Part shown: positions 24,008 to 32,135 of the stretch, in pieces | How the letters are laid out: each line of letters begins with the position of its first letter | How positions within the stretch are numbered: position 1 is the first letter of the stretch | DNA from: a virus | Reading direction: 5' to 3' (one strand) | Virus record (IMG/VR): IMGVR_UViG_3300037010_004533 | Location: 1 to 62,148 of that record | DNA length: 62,148 bases | Made by a program: the position numbers and the translations under genes | Notes under the pieces: generated by a model | The model's database searches: none | Told to the model about the DNA's origin: nothing | What the model saw: only the letters and a program-made list of their open reading frames with translations

Positions 24008-25483
24008 TTACTTGCGGGCGGACTCCTGGAGCACGTCATAGCGCCCCATGAAGGCCGCCACCTGGAAGGCCTCGGCCATCTTTTCCATGAAGGCCGTGGC
24101 ATCCAGCTCGGAGTAGGCGTGATCCAGCTTGTCGCGGAGGTCCTCCAGACTCCGGGCGTCCTTGACGATCTTCCGCAGCGGGTCAATCACGCCGGAGAGG
24201 TCCGTCTCGGCCATGGCGCGGTCTACCTGCCGGTCCACATTGCTCGACGGCGAGGAGTGCTCTGCGAAGGCCGGGGCCTTCTCGCCGGGCTTGCCTGGGG
24301 GAACGGGAGGCGGCTCCTGGACCTTCTCGTAATCGGTCCCGTAGACGCGCTCGATGCGCTCGGGGGTGGGCTGATAGCCGACCGCCTTGAGGGCCTGGTC
24401 TTTCTCGGCCTCGGCCTTCAGATCGGCGGGCACCTCGACCTTGCGGACCATCTTGGGCGGCTCGGCCCCCGGGCAATTCAGCTCGACGATCCAGCGCACG
24501 ATAGTCCTGTTCAGCGTCTCACAGATCAGCTCGGCATCGCTCTGAGCAAGCTCCAGGCGCACCTCGTTGTGAGTCTGTGAGGCCGCATAGCTGCCCACCT
24601 GCCCCATGGTCGTCGTGAGCGTTTCGCCGAGGACCGTCTTGCTCATCTCCTCGTCGAAGTAGCGCACGGCCCGCTCGTAGGGGTCGCCCGTGGTGCCCTG
24701 GGTGAGGGCCGTGATCTTCTGGCCCGCCGGGACGGCGATGGCTCCGATCCGGCCCGCCTTCTGGAGGTTCTCCAGGTAGACATTGATCTCGTCGTTGGAG
24801 AACCCGGCGGGATACTCCCCGGCGATCATGGGCGAGGCGAACCGCTCCGTATGCTGGAGCCAATAGCGCATGAGGGCCCGCTTGAAGTAGGCGGCCCAGT
24901 AGAGCTTCTGGCCGAGCCCGATGCCGTAGGGGTTGCCGTCTCGGCTGCCGAAGGTGAAGACGATGAACTTTCGCTCGGGGACCTCGATCCCCGTGAGGGG
25001 CTCCTCGTAGGTCAGAAGGCGCAGCTCCCAGCCACCGGGACGCTTCAGGTTCTCCAGGAAGCGGAAGCGGCGCTGGTCCACGGCCCGGAACTCCTTGGGC
25101 AGGATCTTCTTGTCGCTGGTGCGCTCCCACATCACCTCGACCACGGCAAAGCCCTTCAGGAGGCCGTCCGCGAGCGAGAGCCAGAGCCCGTCGAGGTCCT
25201 TGTCGAGGGACTCCTTGACGAACTCGGCGGCGGCCGTGTCCGTGCTGGACTCGCTCCCCGGCGCATATTCGACGGGGTGGGACAGCGGCGCCATCTTCCG
25301 CTTGTTCAGGACCGAGTAGGCATGGGAGTCGCGCTCGATCTCGTTGTAAATATCGAGCCCGCGCACTCCGGCCTTGCTACGCAGAATCTCATCCTTCGTG
25401 ACGAGCAGGCCCATGTAAACCCGCGTCAGGATGTCGTTCTGGTTGGTTGCAATCGTCTCAAGCAAACTGCTCAGGTTCGGCAT
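24008..25483 (-). CDS. Portal protein (Mu gp29-like, DUF935)
   Basis: This 491-residue protein matches the DUF935 portal family in length and order (terminase, portal, gpF). Recognisable segments include YNEIERDSHAYSVLNKRKMA near the N-terminus, FAVVEVMWE, DQRRFRF, then RFASPMIAGEYPAG and a helical C-terminal third. The dodecameric portal forms the DNA entry channel and seeds capsid assembly. The C-terminal 90 residues are charged and likely line the crown. Confidence 0.92.
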   Translation of the reverse strand: MPNLSSLLETIATNQNDILTRVYMGLLVTKDEILRSKAGVRGLDIYNEIERDSHAYSVLNKRKMAPLSHPVEYAPGSESSTDTAAAEFVKESLDKDLDGLWLSLADGLLKGFAVVEVMWERTSDKKILPKEFRAVDQRRFRFLENLKRPGGWELRLLTYEEPLTGIEVPERKFIVFTFGSRDGNPYGIGLGQKLYWAAYFKRALMRYWLQHTERFASPMIAGEYPAGFSNDEINVYLENLQKAGRIGAIAVPAGQKITALTQGTTGDPYERAVRYFDEEMSKTVLGETLTTTMGQVGSYAASQTHNEVRLELAQSDAELICETLNRTIVRWIVELNCPGAEPPKMVRKVEVPADLKAEAEKDQALKAVGYQPTPERIERVYGTDYEKVQEPPPVPPGKPGEKAPAFAEHSSPSSNVDRQVDRAMAETDLSGVIDPLRKIVKDARSLEDLRDKLDHAYSELDATAFMEKMAEAFQVAAFMGRYDVLQESARK

Positions 25484-25491
25484 AGGGGTCC

Positions 25492-27042
25492 TCAGAAGTC
25501 GAGGGAAGCGGATTCAAGCTCTCTTCCCAATCTCAGCCCTGAAGACCCGGAATTTATATTTGCCCAGGTAAGGAACTGAGTCGTGGAATCCACGTCGTCG
25601 TCGTGGGCAGCCGCCGGGAAGAGGCAGATGGAATCCAGGTAGTCGGCCACCCAGGGTTCGCCCTCGGGCAGCATGACGAGGCCGGCCTCGACCAGAGGGG
25701 ATACGCTGTTCGCTCGGGCCACCTTGTCCGTGAGCGGCTTCACCGGGACGAAGGGGATCCGGGTGTCGCGCCGGAGGGTCTGGAGGGCCTCGGTCCCGGC
25801 GCTCGTATCTTCCACTAGGACGACCGAAGGGGACCATTTTGAGGCAAGGAATTTGATCTGGTTCCGCAGTTCCGGGGACTCGACCTTCTCCTTCCAGACG
25901 TGGAGCAGGTAGTAGGCATTCTTCGTGATGCCCCAGGTCGTGCAAACCGTGTAGTCGTTCTCCTGGCCGGTCTTCTGCGCCGTGTCCCAGCTCTGCACGA
26001 TCCGGTCAACGTGCTGCCGCTGGATGTCCGGGTGGAGCCGATAGGTCTTGAACCACGCCCGGCGGAAGATGTTGCCCTCGGCGGCGGCCGGGCGCTGCTG
26101 GTGTTGGCCGGCGTAGCCCGCCGAGCCCTTGAGCCGCTTCTCGGCCAGGACCACATCCATCGGGAACCGGGCCGGGAAGAACAGCTCGCCGGGCTCCCGG
26201 CGGGGGTCCTTCCAGCCCTGGAGGGTGTAGCCCGTCTTCGCCTCGCGCTCGGTGAGCCTCTTCGGGTCCACCGGCTTCAGGCTCGTCGGCTTGGTGTCCG
26301 GGTCCTTCTCCTGGGGGATCTCGTATTCCTGGCGGATCACGAGCACGTCCCAATCCTCGCGGTCCTTCTTCAGGATGTGCCCGGTCAGGTCCTCCTCATG
26401 GAGACGCTGCTGGATCAGGCACCGGACGCCCTTGCTCATATCCGTCAGGCGGTTGTAGGCCGCGTTGTCCCACCAGGAATTGACGGCCATCCGGTCGGCC
26501 TTGCCGCCCTCGGCGTCGTTCGGGTCGTCAACGAAGATCGCATCGGCCCGCTTGCCGGTGATCCGGGCGCCAACGCTGATCGCCTGCCGGAAGCCGGTCT
26601 TGGTGTTCCGGTAGTGGCCCTTCGCGTTCTGATCCTTCGAGAGGCTCCAGTCGGGCCTGAAGGTCTGCTGGTACCACTGGCTCTCGATGATGTCCCGGCA
26701 CTTCATCGAGTCGCGGAGCGCCACCCCGTCGTCGCCGGAGATGAAGAGGGCTCGCCAGGACGGCTTCCTGAGCCACATCCAGGCTGGGGCGCAGACGCTC
26801 AGGATCGTCGATTTGCAGCTCCCGGGCGGGACGTTGATGATGAGGTTCCGCTTATCGAGGCGCCCCTCAAGAAGGGCCTGGATGTGATCGCAGATGGCAT
26901 CCAGCGGCCAGTCCCATAGGATCGTCGTCGTGGGCTCGATCACGCTCCAGGCATGACGAACGAACTGCGCCAGGGATCGCCGGCACAGGTTGGCCTCGGC
27001 CTCACGGGACAGCCCCGTGAGTTTGAGGCTATTCTCCACCAT
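25492..27042 (-). CDS. Terminase large subunit (Mu gp28-like)
   Basis: This 516-residue packaging ATPase/nuclease has the Walker A-like loop PPGSCKST (72-79), a Walker B-type DAIFVDDP segment near residue 170 and coupling residues downstream. The RNase H-like nuclease domain shows three acidic sites: QSWDTAQ, VLVEDTSAG, and HDDDVDST near the end. It overlaps the small-subunit candidate by 14 bp. Late motif C lies inside the last 25 codons, so the end of this gene doubles as regulatory DNA for the portal gene. Confidence 0.94.
   Translation of the reverse strand: MVENSLKLTGLSREAEANLCRRSLAQFVRHAWSVIEPTTTILWDWPLDAICDHIQALLEGRLDKRNLIINVPPGSCKSTILSVCAPAWMWLRKPSWRALFISGDDGVALRDSMKCRDIIESQWYQQTFRPDWSLSKDQNAKGHYRNTKTGFRQAISVGARITGKRADAIFVDDPNDAEGGKADRMAVNSWWDNAAYNRLTDMSKGVRCLIQQRLHEEDLTGHILKKDREDWDVLVIRQEYEIPQEKDPDTKPTSLKPVDPKRLTEREAKTGYTLQGWKDPRREPGELFFPARFPMDVVLAEKRLKGSAGYAGQHQQRPAAAEGNIFRRAWFKTYRLHPDIQRQHVDRIVQSWDTAQKTGQENDYTVCTTWGITKNAYYLLHVWKEKVESPELRNQIKFLASKWSPSVVLVEDTSAGTEALQTLRRDTRIPFVPVKPLTDKVARANSVSPLVEAGLVMLPEGEPWVADYLDSICLFPAAAHDDDVDSTTQFLTWANINSGSSGLRLGRELESASLDF
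25545..25575 (-). promoter_or_regulatory. Late motif copy C
   Basis: The core TATTTGCCCAGGT at 25557-25569 pairs with 25545-25550 in a 6-bp stem (one G-T). It is embedded in the 3' end of the terminase gene and lies about 75 bp upstream of the portal start. Confidence 0.6.
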
Positions 27043-27526
27043 CGTCAGCCTTGCGCTTCCTGGCCTTCGTCAGGAGAGCTTGGAGCTGCACCACCTCCTC
27101 AACGGTGAGCAGGTCGAGGTCGTATTCCTCCTCCGAAACCTGGATCGGGCCGCCGCCGGGGCCGGTCAGCTCATTCTTCAGCATGGTCGGCATGTCCAGA
27201 CCTGCCAGCTTGGCTCGGCGCTCGGAAATCTTCAGGAGTTTGTCGATGGCCCCCAGGTCGCCCTCGGTGCCCTTCTTCCAGATGGCGAAGAGGAGGTCGT
27301 CCAGGCGGGCCAGCTCGAGCTTCCGCAGCTCCTCCGCCGGCTCGGTCACGAGCCCCTTCATCGCCCTCTCCCAGGCCCGATAGGCGCCCGACTTGTCCTT
27401 GTAGCCCACGCGATCCGCGATCACCTCGAACGGGACGCCGGCCTTCCGCATCGTGAGGACGCGGTTCATTCGCTCGGCTGCCGCCGTGCGCCGGGGGCTC
27501 GTCTTAGATTCTCCTTGTCCTGGCAT
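27029..27526 (-). CDS. Terminase small subunit candidate
   Basis: This 165-residue protein begins with a helix-turn-helix (RMNRVLTMRKAGVPFEVIADRVGYKDKSGAYRAW) typical of small terminases. A helical region (ERRAKLAGLDMPT) suited to oligomerisation follows, then an acidic C-terminal tail. Its position directly before the large subunit supports the call. It overlaps the ParB-like gene at one base. Confidence 0.8.
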   Translation of the reverse strand: MPGQGESKTSPRRTAAAERMNRVLTMRKAGVPFEVIADRVGYKDKSGAYRAWERAMKGLVTEPAEELRKLELARLDDLLFAIWKKGTEGDLGAIDKLLKISERRAKLAGLDMPTMLKNELTGPGGGPIQVSEEEYDLDLLTVEEVVQLQALLTKARKRKADDGGE

Positions 27527-28446
27527 CAGGCCTCCGCGAGGTAATTGGCCGCCGCGATCTCAAGGAATCGCCAGCGGGTTTCCTTGGTCACGTCGGAGCT
27601 ACTCACGGCCTTCTCCAGGGCCTTGATGACGACATGGGCGACCTCAACCGGGATCTCGGTGGACCCGAAGACCGAGGCGATGGGCACCCATCGCTTCTGT
27701 TTGACGGCCGCCGCGCTCGGGGCGTCCCCGCCCGGCTCAAGGTAGCCCTCTTGCAGCTCGTCCAGGTGCCGGTAGAACACCGACAGGATGAGGTTCAGGG
27801 CCGTCGCCTTGTTCCCGATGCCGTGAGAGTCGCCGATCATCGAGAGGGCGTCCTGGAACCGCTCATATTCCCGCATCGGGACAACCCAATGCTCGCCCTT
27901 GGCGACCGCTTCTGCCTTGGCGAAGGCCTCCTTGATGGCCTCCAGCTCCTCCGGCAGGAAGCTCATGGTGAGGTGGGACCACTCGAGCACCTGGAAGGGG
28001 GTCGAGTCGGCCTGGACCTCCTCCAGGAGCTTCAGCGTCTTGTCGTCCAGGCCCGCGTATTCCTTGTAATCCAGGCCCTCGATCTCCTCGTAGAGCATCT
28101 TAAGCGTGGCCGGGTCGTCCTCGCCGTTGATCGCGTTGTGACTGATCTGGATGCCGAGGATCTGGTCACGGCTCAGGTTGTCGTCCGTCACCATCACGTC
28201 GATCTCTTCGAGCCCCGCCTGCTTGGCGGCCATCGTCCGATGGTTGCCCGAGATGATCTTGTAGCGGCCCGTCTCCCGGCTGAGCACCCCGAAGGGGATG
28301 GAGGTGAGCCCGCCGTCGCGCTTGACGTTCTTCACGAGCTGCTGGAACTGCTCGTGACGCATGAAGCGGGCGTTCACCTCGAGAAGCTCCAGGTCCTTCA
28401 CCGGGATCCGCTTGATGGTCGTCTTGATCTTCTCCATGGCCTGCAT
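27526..28446 (-). CDS. ParB/sulfiredoxin-fold protein
   Basis: This 306-residue protein has an N-terminal ParB-type domain (about 15-115) with LEVNARFMRHEQFQQLVKNVK, GGLTSIP and the signature ISGNHRTMAAKQAG. The rest is helical and lacks the DNA-binding HTH of true partition ParB proteins. In Mu-like phages such proteins sit beside the terminase and the modification gene and may be nucleases or DNA-modification partners. The start ATG overlaps the previous stop (TAATG) with GGAGG upstream. It is unlikely to be the partition protein because ParA has its own ParG-like partner. Confidence 0.8.
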   Translation of the reverse strand: MQAMEKIKTTIKRIPVKDLELLEVNARFMRHEQFQQLVKNVKRDGGLTSIPFGVLSRETGRYKIISGNHRTMAAKQAGLEEIDVMVTDDNLSRDQILGIQISHNAINGEDDPATLKMLYEEIEGLDYKEYAGLDDKTLKLLEEVQADSTPFQVLEWSHLTMSFLPEELEAIKEAFAKAEAVAKGEHWVVPMREYERFQDALSMIGDSHGIGNKATALNLILSVFYRHLDELQEGYLEPGGDAPSAAAVKQKRWVPIASVFGSTEIPVEVAHVVIKALEKAVSSSDVTKETRWRFLEIAAANYLAEA

Positions 28447-29840
28447 TAGTCCGCCTCCGGGCGAGTGCCCTTGACCGAGTGCTTTTCGCACCAAATCCGC
28501 AAGGCCTCTTTGAGGGTCCACTTACCCATCTCAAGGCCGTAGTTCAGCTTGTAGGGGCGGCCGTTCACGTCGCTCTTGTCGCCCTCTTCCTTCCTGGAGA
28601 TCAGTTCCAGGACGCCGCGATACTTCATGCTCACGGGCTTCTTGCAGAAGGCCGTCGTAACCACGCCGCTGATCTTCTTCTGGAACTGCTGGCGGGCCAG
28701 GGTTCGGCTCTCCAGCGAGGCCGCAGCGAGCACGATGAGCTTGGCGAGCCGCTTGTATTGCGTCGGCTCCACCGGGAAGTCCGAGAGCTGATAGACGGCC
28801 GGGAGCGGAATCTTGCCCCGGAAGGCGCCCTGCACCTGGGAGTCTCCCTCGGCAAAGGCGAAGGACCCGGCCACCTTCCCATCCACCAGGACGACGTATC
28901 CGCTGGAGGCGGCGGCCGGCTTGATGTTCCGGTTCAGGTATTGGCTGCGGAGGGCCTGGAACTCCCCGCCCGTGATCGGCCGGATGGCGATAGTGCTCTC
29001 CGGCGTGATCTCGTCCGTGGGCGCAAGCCTTGGCACGAGGTAGGGTATGATCTCCTGGTGGGGCGTCACGAGGCGCGGGGCGTTCTCGTGGCGACCGGCG
29101 TAGACCCAGCTCACGGCGCCCCGGTTCGTCGTCTGCGCCCGTCCAACCAGGCACTCCTCCAGGCCAGCGATCTCCTCCCCGAAGGTGATGAGCGCCCAGC
29201 GGTCGGTCTTGGCCCGCATGGCGTCCACGGCTTCGATAAGCTGGGGTTTCTTCCAAGGCTGGGGATCCACGTCCCACCCGAAGAGGTCCTGCACGTTCCG
29301 GTCGAGGCCGAGCGGCTGGGGCGGGATCAGGATGAGCCCGTGCTCGGTAGGCGCCGCATGGATCGCGTCCATGACCGAGGCCCGGGAGAAACCCGCCAGC
29401 TTGAACTCCGTGCCCTCCAGGCGGATCACCTGCTTCCCGTGGAGTGCGGGGAACTGCTTCCGGTAGGCGTCCGCGATCCTGGCGTAGAACGGGTTGGCCC
29501 CCCGCTTGAGCCAGCTCAGGGCGAGGTCCTTGAACAGCATGACCGTCGCCAGCCGAGCCACCGGCGTCTCCATGAAGGGGGCGAGCCAGTCCAGTTCCTC
29601 GGCGTAGGCCGGGGACACGCCGACCTCGACCTTGCCTCCCGAGTAGTAGTCGCCGATGCAGCACGGGATCAGGTCCAGGTCCGACCCGTAGACCTTCAGG
29701 GGTGTCGCCGCTGCCAGGGCCCGCTCAACGGGAAAGAGCCCGGAAGCCGTCACCGTGACGGCCCCCGGGCCCCACTTCTTCACTTCTTGCACCAGGACAG
29801 ACTTCGTAGCGCCCGGGATCTTGAAACCCCCCAGCGGCAT
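28446..29840 (-). CDS. Predicted DNA-modification protein (PAAMT/Mom-like)
   Basis: This 464-residue protein appears to have two domains. Residues 1-280 resemble the putative antirestriction adenine methyltransferase family: VTVTASGLFPVERALAAATP, YGSDLDLIPCCIGDYYSG, and long helical stretches. Residues 300-450 resemble GNAT-fold Mom-like modifiers: SGYVVLVDGKVAGSFAFAEG, YQLSDFPVEPTQYKRLAKL, TTAFCKKPVSMKYRGVLEL. Mu Mom modifies adenine to block restriction. The calls rest on remembered family patterns and need a profile search. It is flanked by a ParB-like gene and a tRNA-like gene. Confidence 0.6.
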   Translation of the reverse strand: MPLGGFKIPGATKSVLVQEVKKWGPGAVTVTASGLFPVERALAAATPLKVYGSDLDLIPCCIGDYYSGGKVEVGVSPAYAEELDWLAPFMETPVARLATVMLFKDLALSWLKRGANPFYARIADAYRKQFPALHGKQVIRLEGTEFKLAGFSRASVMDAIHAAPTEHGLILIPPQPLGLDRNVQDLFGWDVDPQPWKKPQLIEAVDAMRAKTDRWALITFGEEIAGLEECLVGRAQTTNRGAVSWVYAGRHENAPRLVTPHQEIIPYLVPRLAPTDEITPESTIAIRPITGGEFQALRSQYLNRNIKPAAASSGYVVLVDGKVAGSFAFAEGDSQVQGAFRGKIPLPAVYQLSDFPVEPTQYKRLAKLIVLAAASLESRTLARQQFQKKISGVVTTAFCKKPVSMKYRGVLELISRKEEGDKSDVNGRPYKLNYGLEMGKWTLKEALRIWCEKHSVKGTRPEAD

Positions 29841-29859
29841 TAGGTTCCCCCTCCGTGAT

Positions 29860-29929
29860 TGGAGCGGGCCCCAGGACTTGAACCTGGATCATGCGCGGGG
29901 AGCGCCGGTCTTACTTAAACGAGGCCCGC
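29860..29929 (-). tRNA. tRNA-like gene, possibly Gly(CCC), short D arm
   Basis: On the minus strand a 7-bp acceptor stem (GCGGGCC with GGCCCGC), discriminator T and encoded CCA are perfect. The T arm has a 5-bp stem CCAGG/CCTGG and the canonical loop TTCAAGT. The D arm is only GTTT-AAGTA-AGAC and lacks GG. The anticodon arm is poorly paired, with CTCCCCG as the likely loop. At 67 nt plus CCA it is six nt shorter than normal. It could be a degenerate phage tRNA or a tRNA mimic. Confidence 0.6.
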
Positions 29930-29962
29930 TTGGCTCTCGATTCCCCAGCATGGAGCGGGCCA

Positions 29963-29993
29963 CCCTGGGCTGTATATTTGCCCAGGTAAAGAA
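29963..29993 (-). promoter_or_regulatory. Late motif copy D
   Basis: The core TATTTGCCCAGGT at 29975-29987 sits in a 7-bp hairpin (29964-29970 with 29980-29986). It follows the stop of the DUF488-like gene and lies about 45 bp upstream of the tRNA-like gene, then the modification gene. Confidence 0.65.
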
Positions 29994-29995
29994 AT

Positions 29996-30520
29996 TCAGC
30001 ATCCGAAGAGGTCCGCCTCGGCGAAGAGGGACGGCTGGAGATTCGCAGCCGCCTTGACTTCCTTCTTGGTCGCAGGCTTCACGGCCGTAGCCGGCGTGGG
30101 CGCGGGCTTCGCGGACACCTTCGGGGCCTGGATGATCTCCAGCTCCTCGACGAGCTGGCCGGTCTTCTTCATCCACCACTCGCCGAACATGGTCCGGTGG
30201 CACCACTCGCCTTTTCGCAGGTCCTCGAAGCAGAGGAGGATGAGGCCCTTCGCGCCGTAGGACTTGGCGAGCTTGTCGAGCACCGACTGGATCTTCTCGA
30301 CTCCGTAGCTGTCGAGGCGGGCCAGATACTCCGGCTCATACTGCGGCCGGGCCTTGTGGAGCATCTCCCGGCTCGGCATCAGCAGGTAGGCCTCGCCCTT
30401 GATCTGGTAGCGAGTGGCGAAGCGAGGAGCGCCGAGGCTGATCCGCACGGGGATGAAGCCCTTGCTCATCGCCTGGAGGATGCCCTCCTGGTTCGAGTAG
30501 AAGCTGGTGAAAATTTCCAT
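29996..30520 (-). CDS. DUF488-like protein
   Basis: This 174-residue protein starts with FTSFYSNQEGILQAMSKGFIPVRISLG. Its centre is SYGAKGLILLCFEDLRKGEWCHR, which matches the C-x-E-x(4-6)-CHR-type signature of DUF488. DUF488 proteins occur near DNA- or nucleotide-modification genes in phages; their reaction is not established. The C-terminal 50 residues are a Pro/Ala/Lys linker ending in a PSLFAEADLFGC tail. The gene has its own operator-bearing promoter and precedes the modification gene. Confidence 0.7.
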   Translation of the reverse strand: MEIFTSFYSNQEGILQAMSKGFIPVRISLGAPRFATRYQIKGEAYLLMPSREMLHKARPQYEPEYLARLDSYGVEKIQSVLDKLAKSYGAKGLILLCFEDLRKGEWCHRTMFGEWWMKKTGQLVEELEIIQAPKVSAKPAPTPATAVKPATKKEVKAAANLQPSLFAEADLFGC

Positions 30521-30542
30521 GCTGTCTCCTATGGTTTATTAT

Positions 30543-30558
30543 AGGGCATTATGCCCCT
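30543..30558 (-). promoter_or_regulatory. Operator palindrome 1 (promoter of the DUF488-like gene)
   Basis: The half-sites AGGGCA and TGCCCCT are spaced by TTA. On the minus strand a TATAAT follows immediately, and the gene start is 23 bp further on. This is the only member of the nine-site family located in the late half of the genome. Confidence 0.65.
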
Positions 30559-30585
30559 AGCCGCCACAGGAAATAGCCTTATTTT

Positions 30586-30867
30586 TCAATCCTTTTCGAG
30601 GTGCCTGTCCAGTCGTGCCACGAACTCGGCTATCTGCGTCCCAAGGGTCGAGATCGCAGCCTTCAAACCCTTCAGCTCGCCGCGCAGCGCCTCGAAGGCG
30701 GCCCTACTCTCGCCGTGGCCGTCCTTCAGCTCGGCGATGTCCTTGCCGTGCTCCTTGAGCTGCTCGTCGTGGACCTTCTGGCGCTCCAGGACGCGGCCCA
30801 TGGTCACGAGGATCCCGGCCAGGGTGACGAGGCCGATGGCTGCTTCAATGGCGTTCTCGAGGGTCAT
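30586..30867 (-). CDS. Membrane protein with coiled coil (holin or XhlA-like)
   Basis: This 93-residue protein has one N-terminal transmembrane segment (AIGLVTLAGILVTMGRV, about 8-26) and then a long charged coiled coil. Small proteins of this plan in lysis cassettes are holin partners or holin-like. It overlaps the outer spanin gene by 4 bp and is the last gene of the cassette on this strand. Confidence 0.65.
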   Translation of the reverse strand: MTLENAIEAAIGLVTLAGILVTMGRVLERQKVHDEQLKEHGKDIAELKDGHGESRAAFEALRGELKGLKAAISTLGTQIAEFVARLDRHLEKD

Positions 30868-31163
30868 TTCAGGGCCTCCGTAGGCTTCGCGGGGGTCGGA
30901 CGGTAGCCGTCGAGGATCTTCTCCAGCTCGAGCGCGTAGGCGATCCAATCGGAGAGGTCCTTGACGAGGGCCTGGGCTTTCGCCTGGGGCGTGGCCTCGG
31001 CCGGAAGGGTGGGGCAGATGGGGGCAGGGCGAGGGACAACCGGGGGAGCCGGGCACGGCACCGGCACCGGCACCTCGACGCGCTCGACGCGGACCTGCGG
31101 CTCCTTGATGCAGGCAGTCGAGAGGAGCATTGCGGCGATGGGGGGGAGCAAGAGCCTTCTCAC
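30864..31163 (-). CDS. Outer-membrane spanin lipoprotein (Rz1-like)
   Basis: This 99-residue protein has a GTG start overlapping the inner-spanin stop. Its signal peptide ends in a lipobox, LLSTAC (Cys about residue 18). The mature protein opens with a Val/Pro-rich linker (VEVPVPVPCPAPPVVPRP), typical of o-spanins, then a short helical end. It would fuse with the inner spanin to disrupt the outer membrane. This identifies the host as Gram-negative. Confidence 0.82.
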   Translation of the reverse strand: MRRLLLPPIAAMLLSTACIKEPQVRVERVEVPVPVPCPAPPVVPRPAPICPTLPAEATPQAKAQALVKDLSDWIAYALELEKILDGYRPTPAKPTEALK

Positions 31164-31588
31164 TTCACGGCCCCCTGGATGGCGCCCGCCTCGCTGAACG
31201 CCCATTCCAGGGCCCCGGCGGGGTCGCTGGGCGGGGGGTTGAGCGTGAGCCTTGCGACGATGGCCTGGAACTCCTCCCGGGCCTTCCTGGCGTTCTCGAC
31301 AGCCTCTTTGGCCCTGGCCTTCTCCATCTCCCCGGCCGACCTGTATGCGTTGACGGCCTGCTCCAGCGTGAAGGCCCGGGCCTGCGTCGCCTTCAGGGTG
31401 AGCAGGTCTTGCGCCTTCTCAGCCTTCAGGTCGGCGATCTCCTGCCTGGCACCCTCGAGCTGGTGTCGGGAATACCAGAGCGCACCAGACAGCACCAGAA
31501 GAACGACGGCGACGGCGGCGATCACATACATCTCGATCTCCTTGAACATGGCCTCAATGGCGCCGCTGGCGATGCTAGGGATGAACAT
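31160..31588 (-). CDS. Inner-membrane spanin (Rz-like)
   Basis: This 142-residue protein has one N-terminal transmembrane helix (MYVIAAVAVVLLVLSGALWY, about 20-39) followed by about 75 residues of periplasmic coiled coil (HQLEGARQEIADLKAEKAQD and on). That is the i-spanin plan, and the gene for the lipoprotein partner overlaps it. A later ATG at 31549 is also possible. The gene overlaps the end of the lysozyme-like gene by 14 bp. Confidence 0.8.
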   Translation of the reverse strand: MFIPSIASGAIEAMFKEIEMYVIAAVAVVLLVLSGALWYSRHQLEGARQEIADLKAEKAQDLLTLKATQARAFTLEQAVNAYRSAGEMEKARAKEAVENARKAREEFQAIVARLTLNPPPSDPAGALEWAFSEAGAIQGAVK

Positions 31589-32135
31589 TGGAGACCTTCC
31601 TGATCTCGTCGCGGTAGCGGTAACAGTTCTTCACGTAGCCCTGGGTTTCCTTCGCGTGGGCTCCGGTCACAAGCGGGAGGGCCCGCAGCCATGCGTCTTC
31701 GCCCTGGAGACTCAGGCGTTCGGCTTGGCCTTGGGCCCTCTGTATGCTGAGGAGGCCCGCGTTATACGCGCCCAGGGCGCGGTCCCACCTCCCCGCCGTG
31801 CGGGCCTCCAGCCAGCCCATGTAGGCATGGTTGGCTCGGATTGCGGCGTCAGGATTGTCGGGGACATCGTTGGGCCCGACCCAGCCCATCTTCTTCGCGG
31901 TGGCCCAGGTCGGAGCCGTGAACTGTGCGAGGCCCCGGGCACACGGCACCCGGACCCCGTTCTTGACGATGTAGCTCTGCGCGTGGGGATTGAACCCGCT
32001 CTCGGCCTTGATCTGCGCGGCCCGGTCAGGCCAGCGACTACCCGCCACGGACTCGAAGAGGGGCTGGAAGGGGATGGCGGCGACGGCCGCGCTGGTCATG
32101 ACGGCGAACAGGGGGGCGATCAGGTGGCGGAGCAT
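31575..32135 (-). CDS. Endolysin: SLT-type lytic transglycosylase
   Basis: This 186-residue enzyme has an N-terminal signal or signal-anchor (about 1-20, LIAPLFAVMTSAAVAA). The catalytic part shows the transglycosylase pattern: IKAESGFNPHA with likely catalytic E45, GLAQFTAPTW (68-77), then MGW and AYNAG. It cleaves peptidoglycan glycan strands. A signal peptide means export by the host Sec system, so holin timing could be of the pinholin/SAR type. Confidence 0.9.
   Translation of the reverse strand: MLRHLIAPLFAVMTSAAVAAIPFQPLFESVAGSRWPDRAAQIKAESGFNPHAQSYIVKNGVRVPCARGLAQFTAPTWATAKKMGWVGPNDVPDNPDAAIRANHAYMGWLEARTAGRWDRALGAYNAGLLSIQRAQGQAERLSLQGEDAWLRALPLVTGAHAKETQGYVKNCYRYRDEIRKVSNVHP

Noticed and set aside
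27526-28446. ParB as the partner of ParA
   Set aside because: It lacks the ParB HTH, lies 19 kb from parA beside the terminase, and parA already has a small DNA-binding partner next to it.
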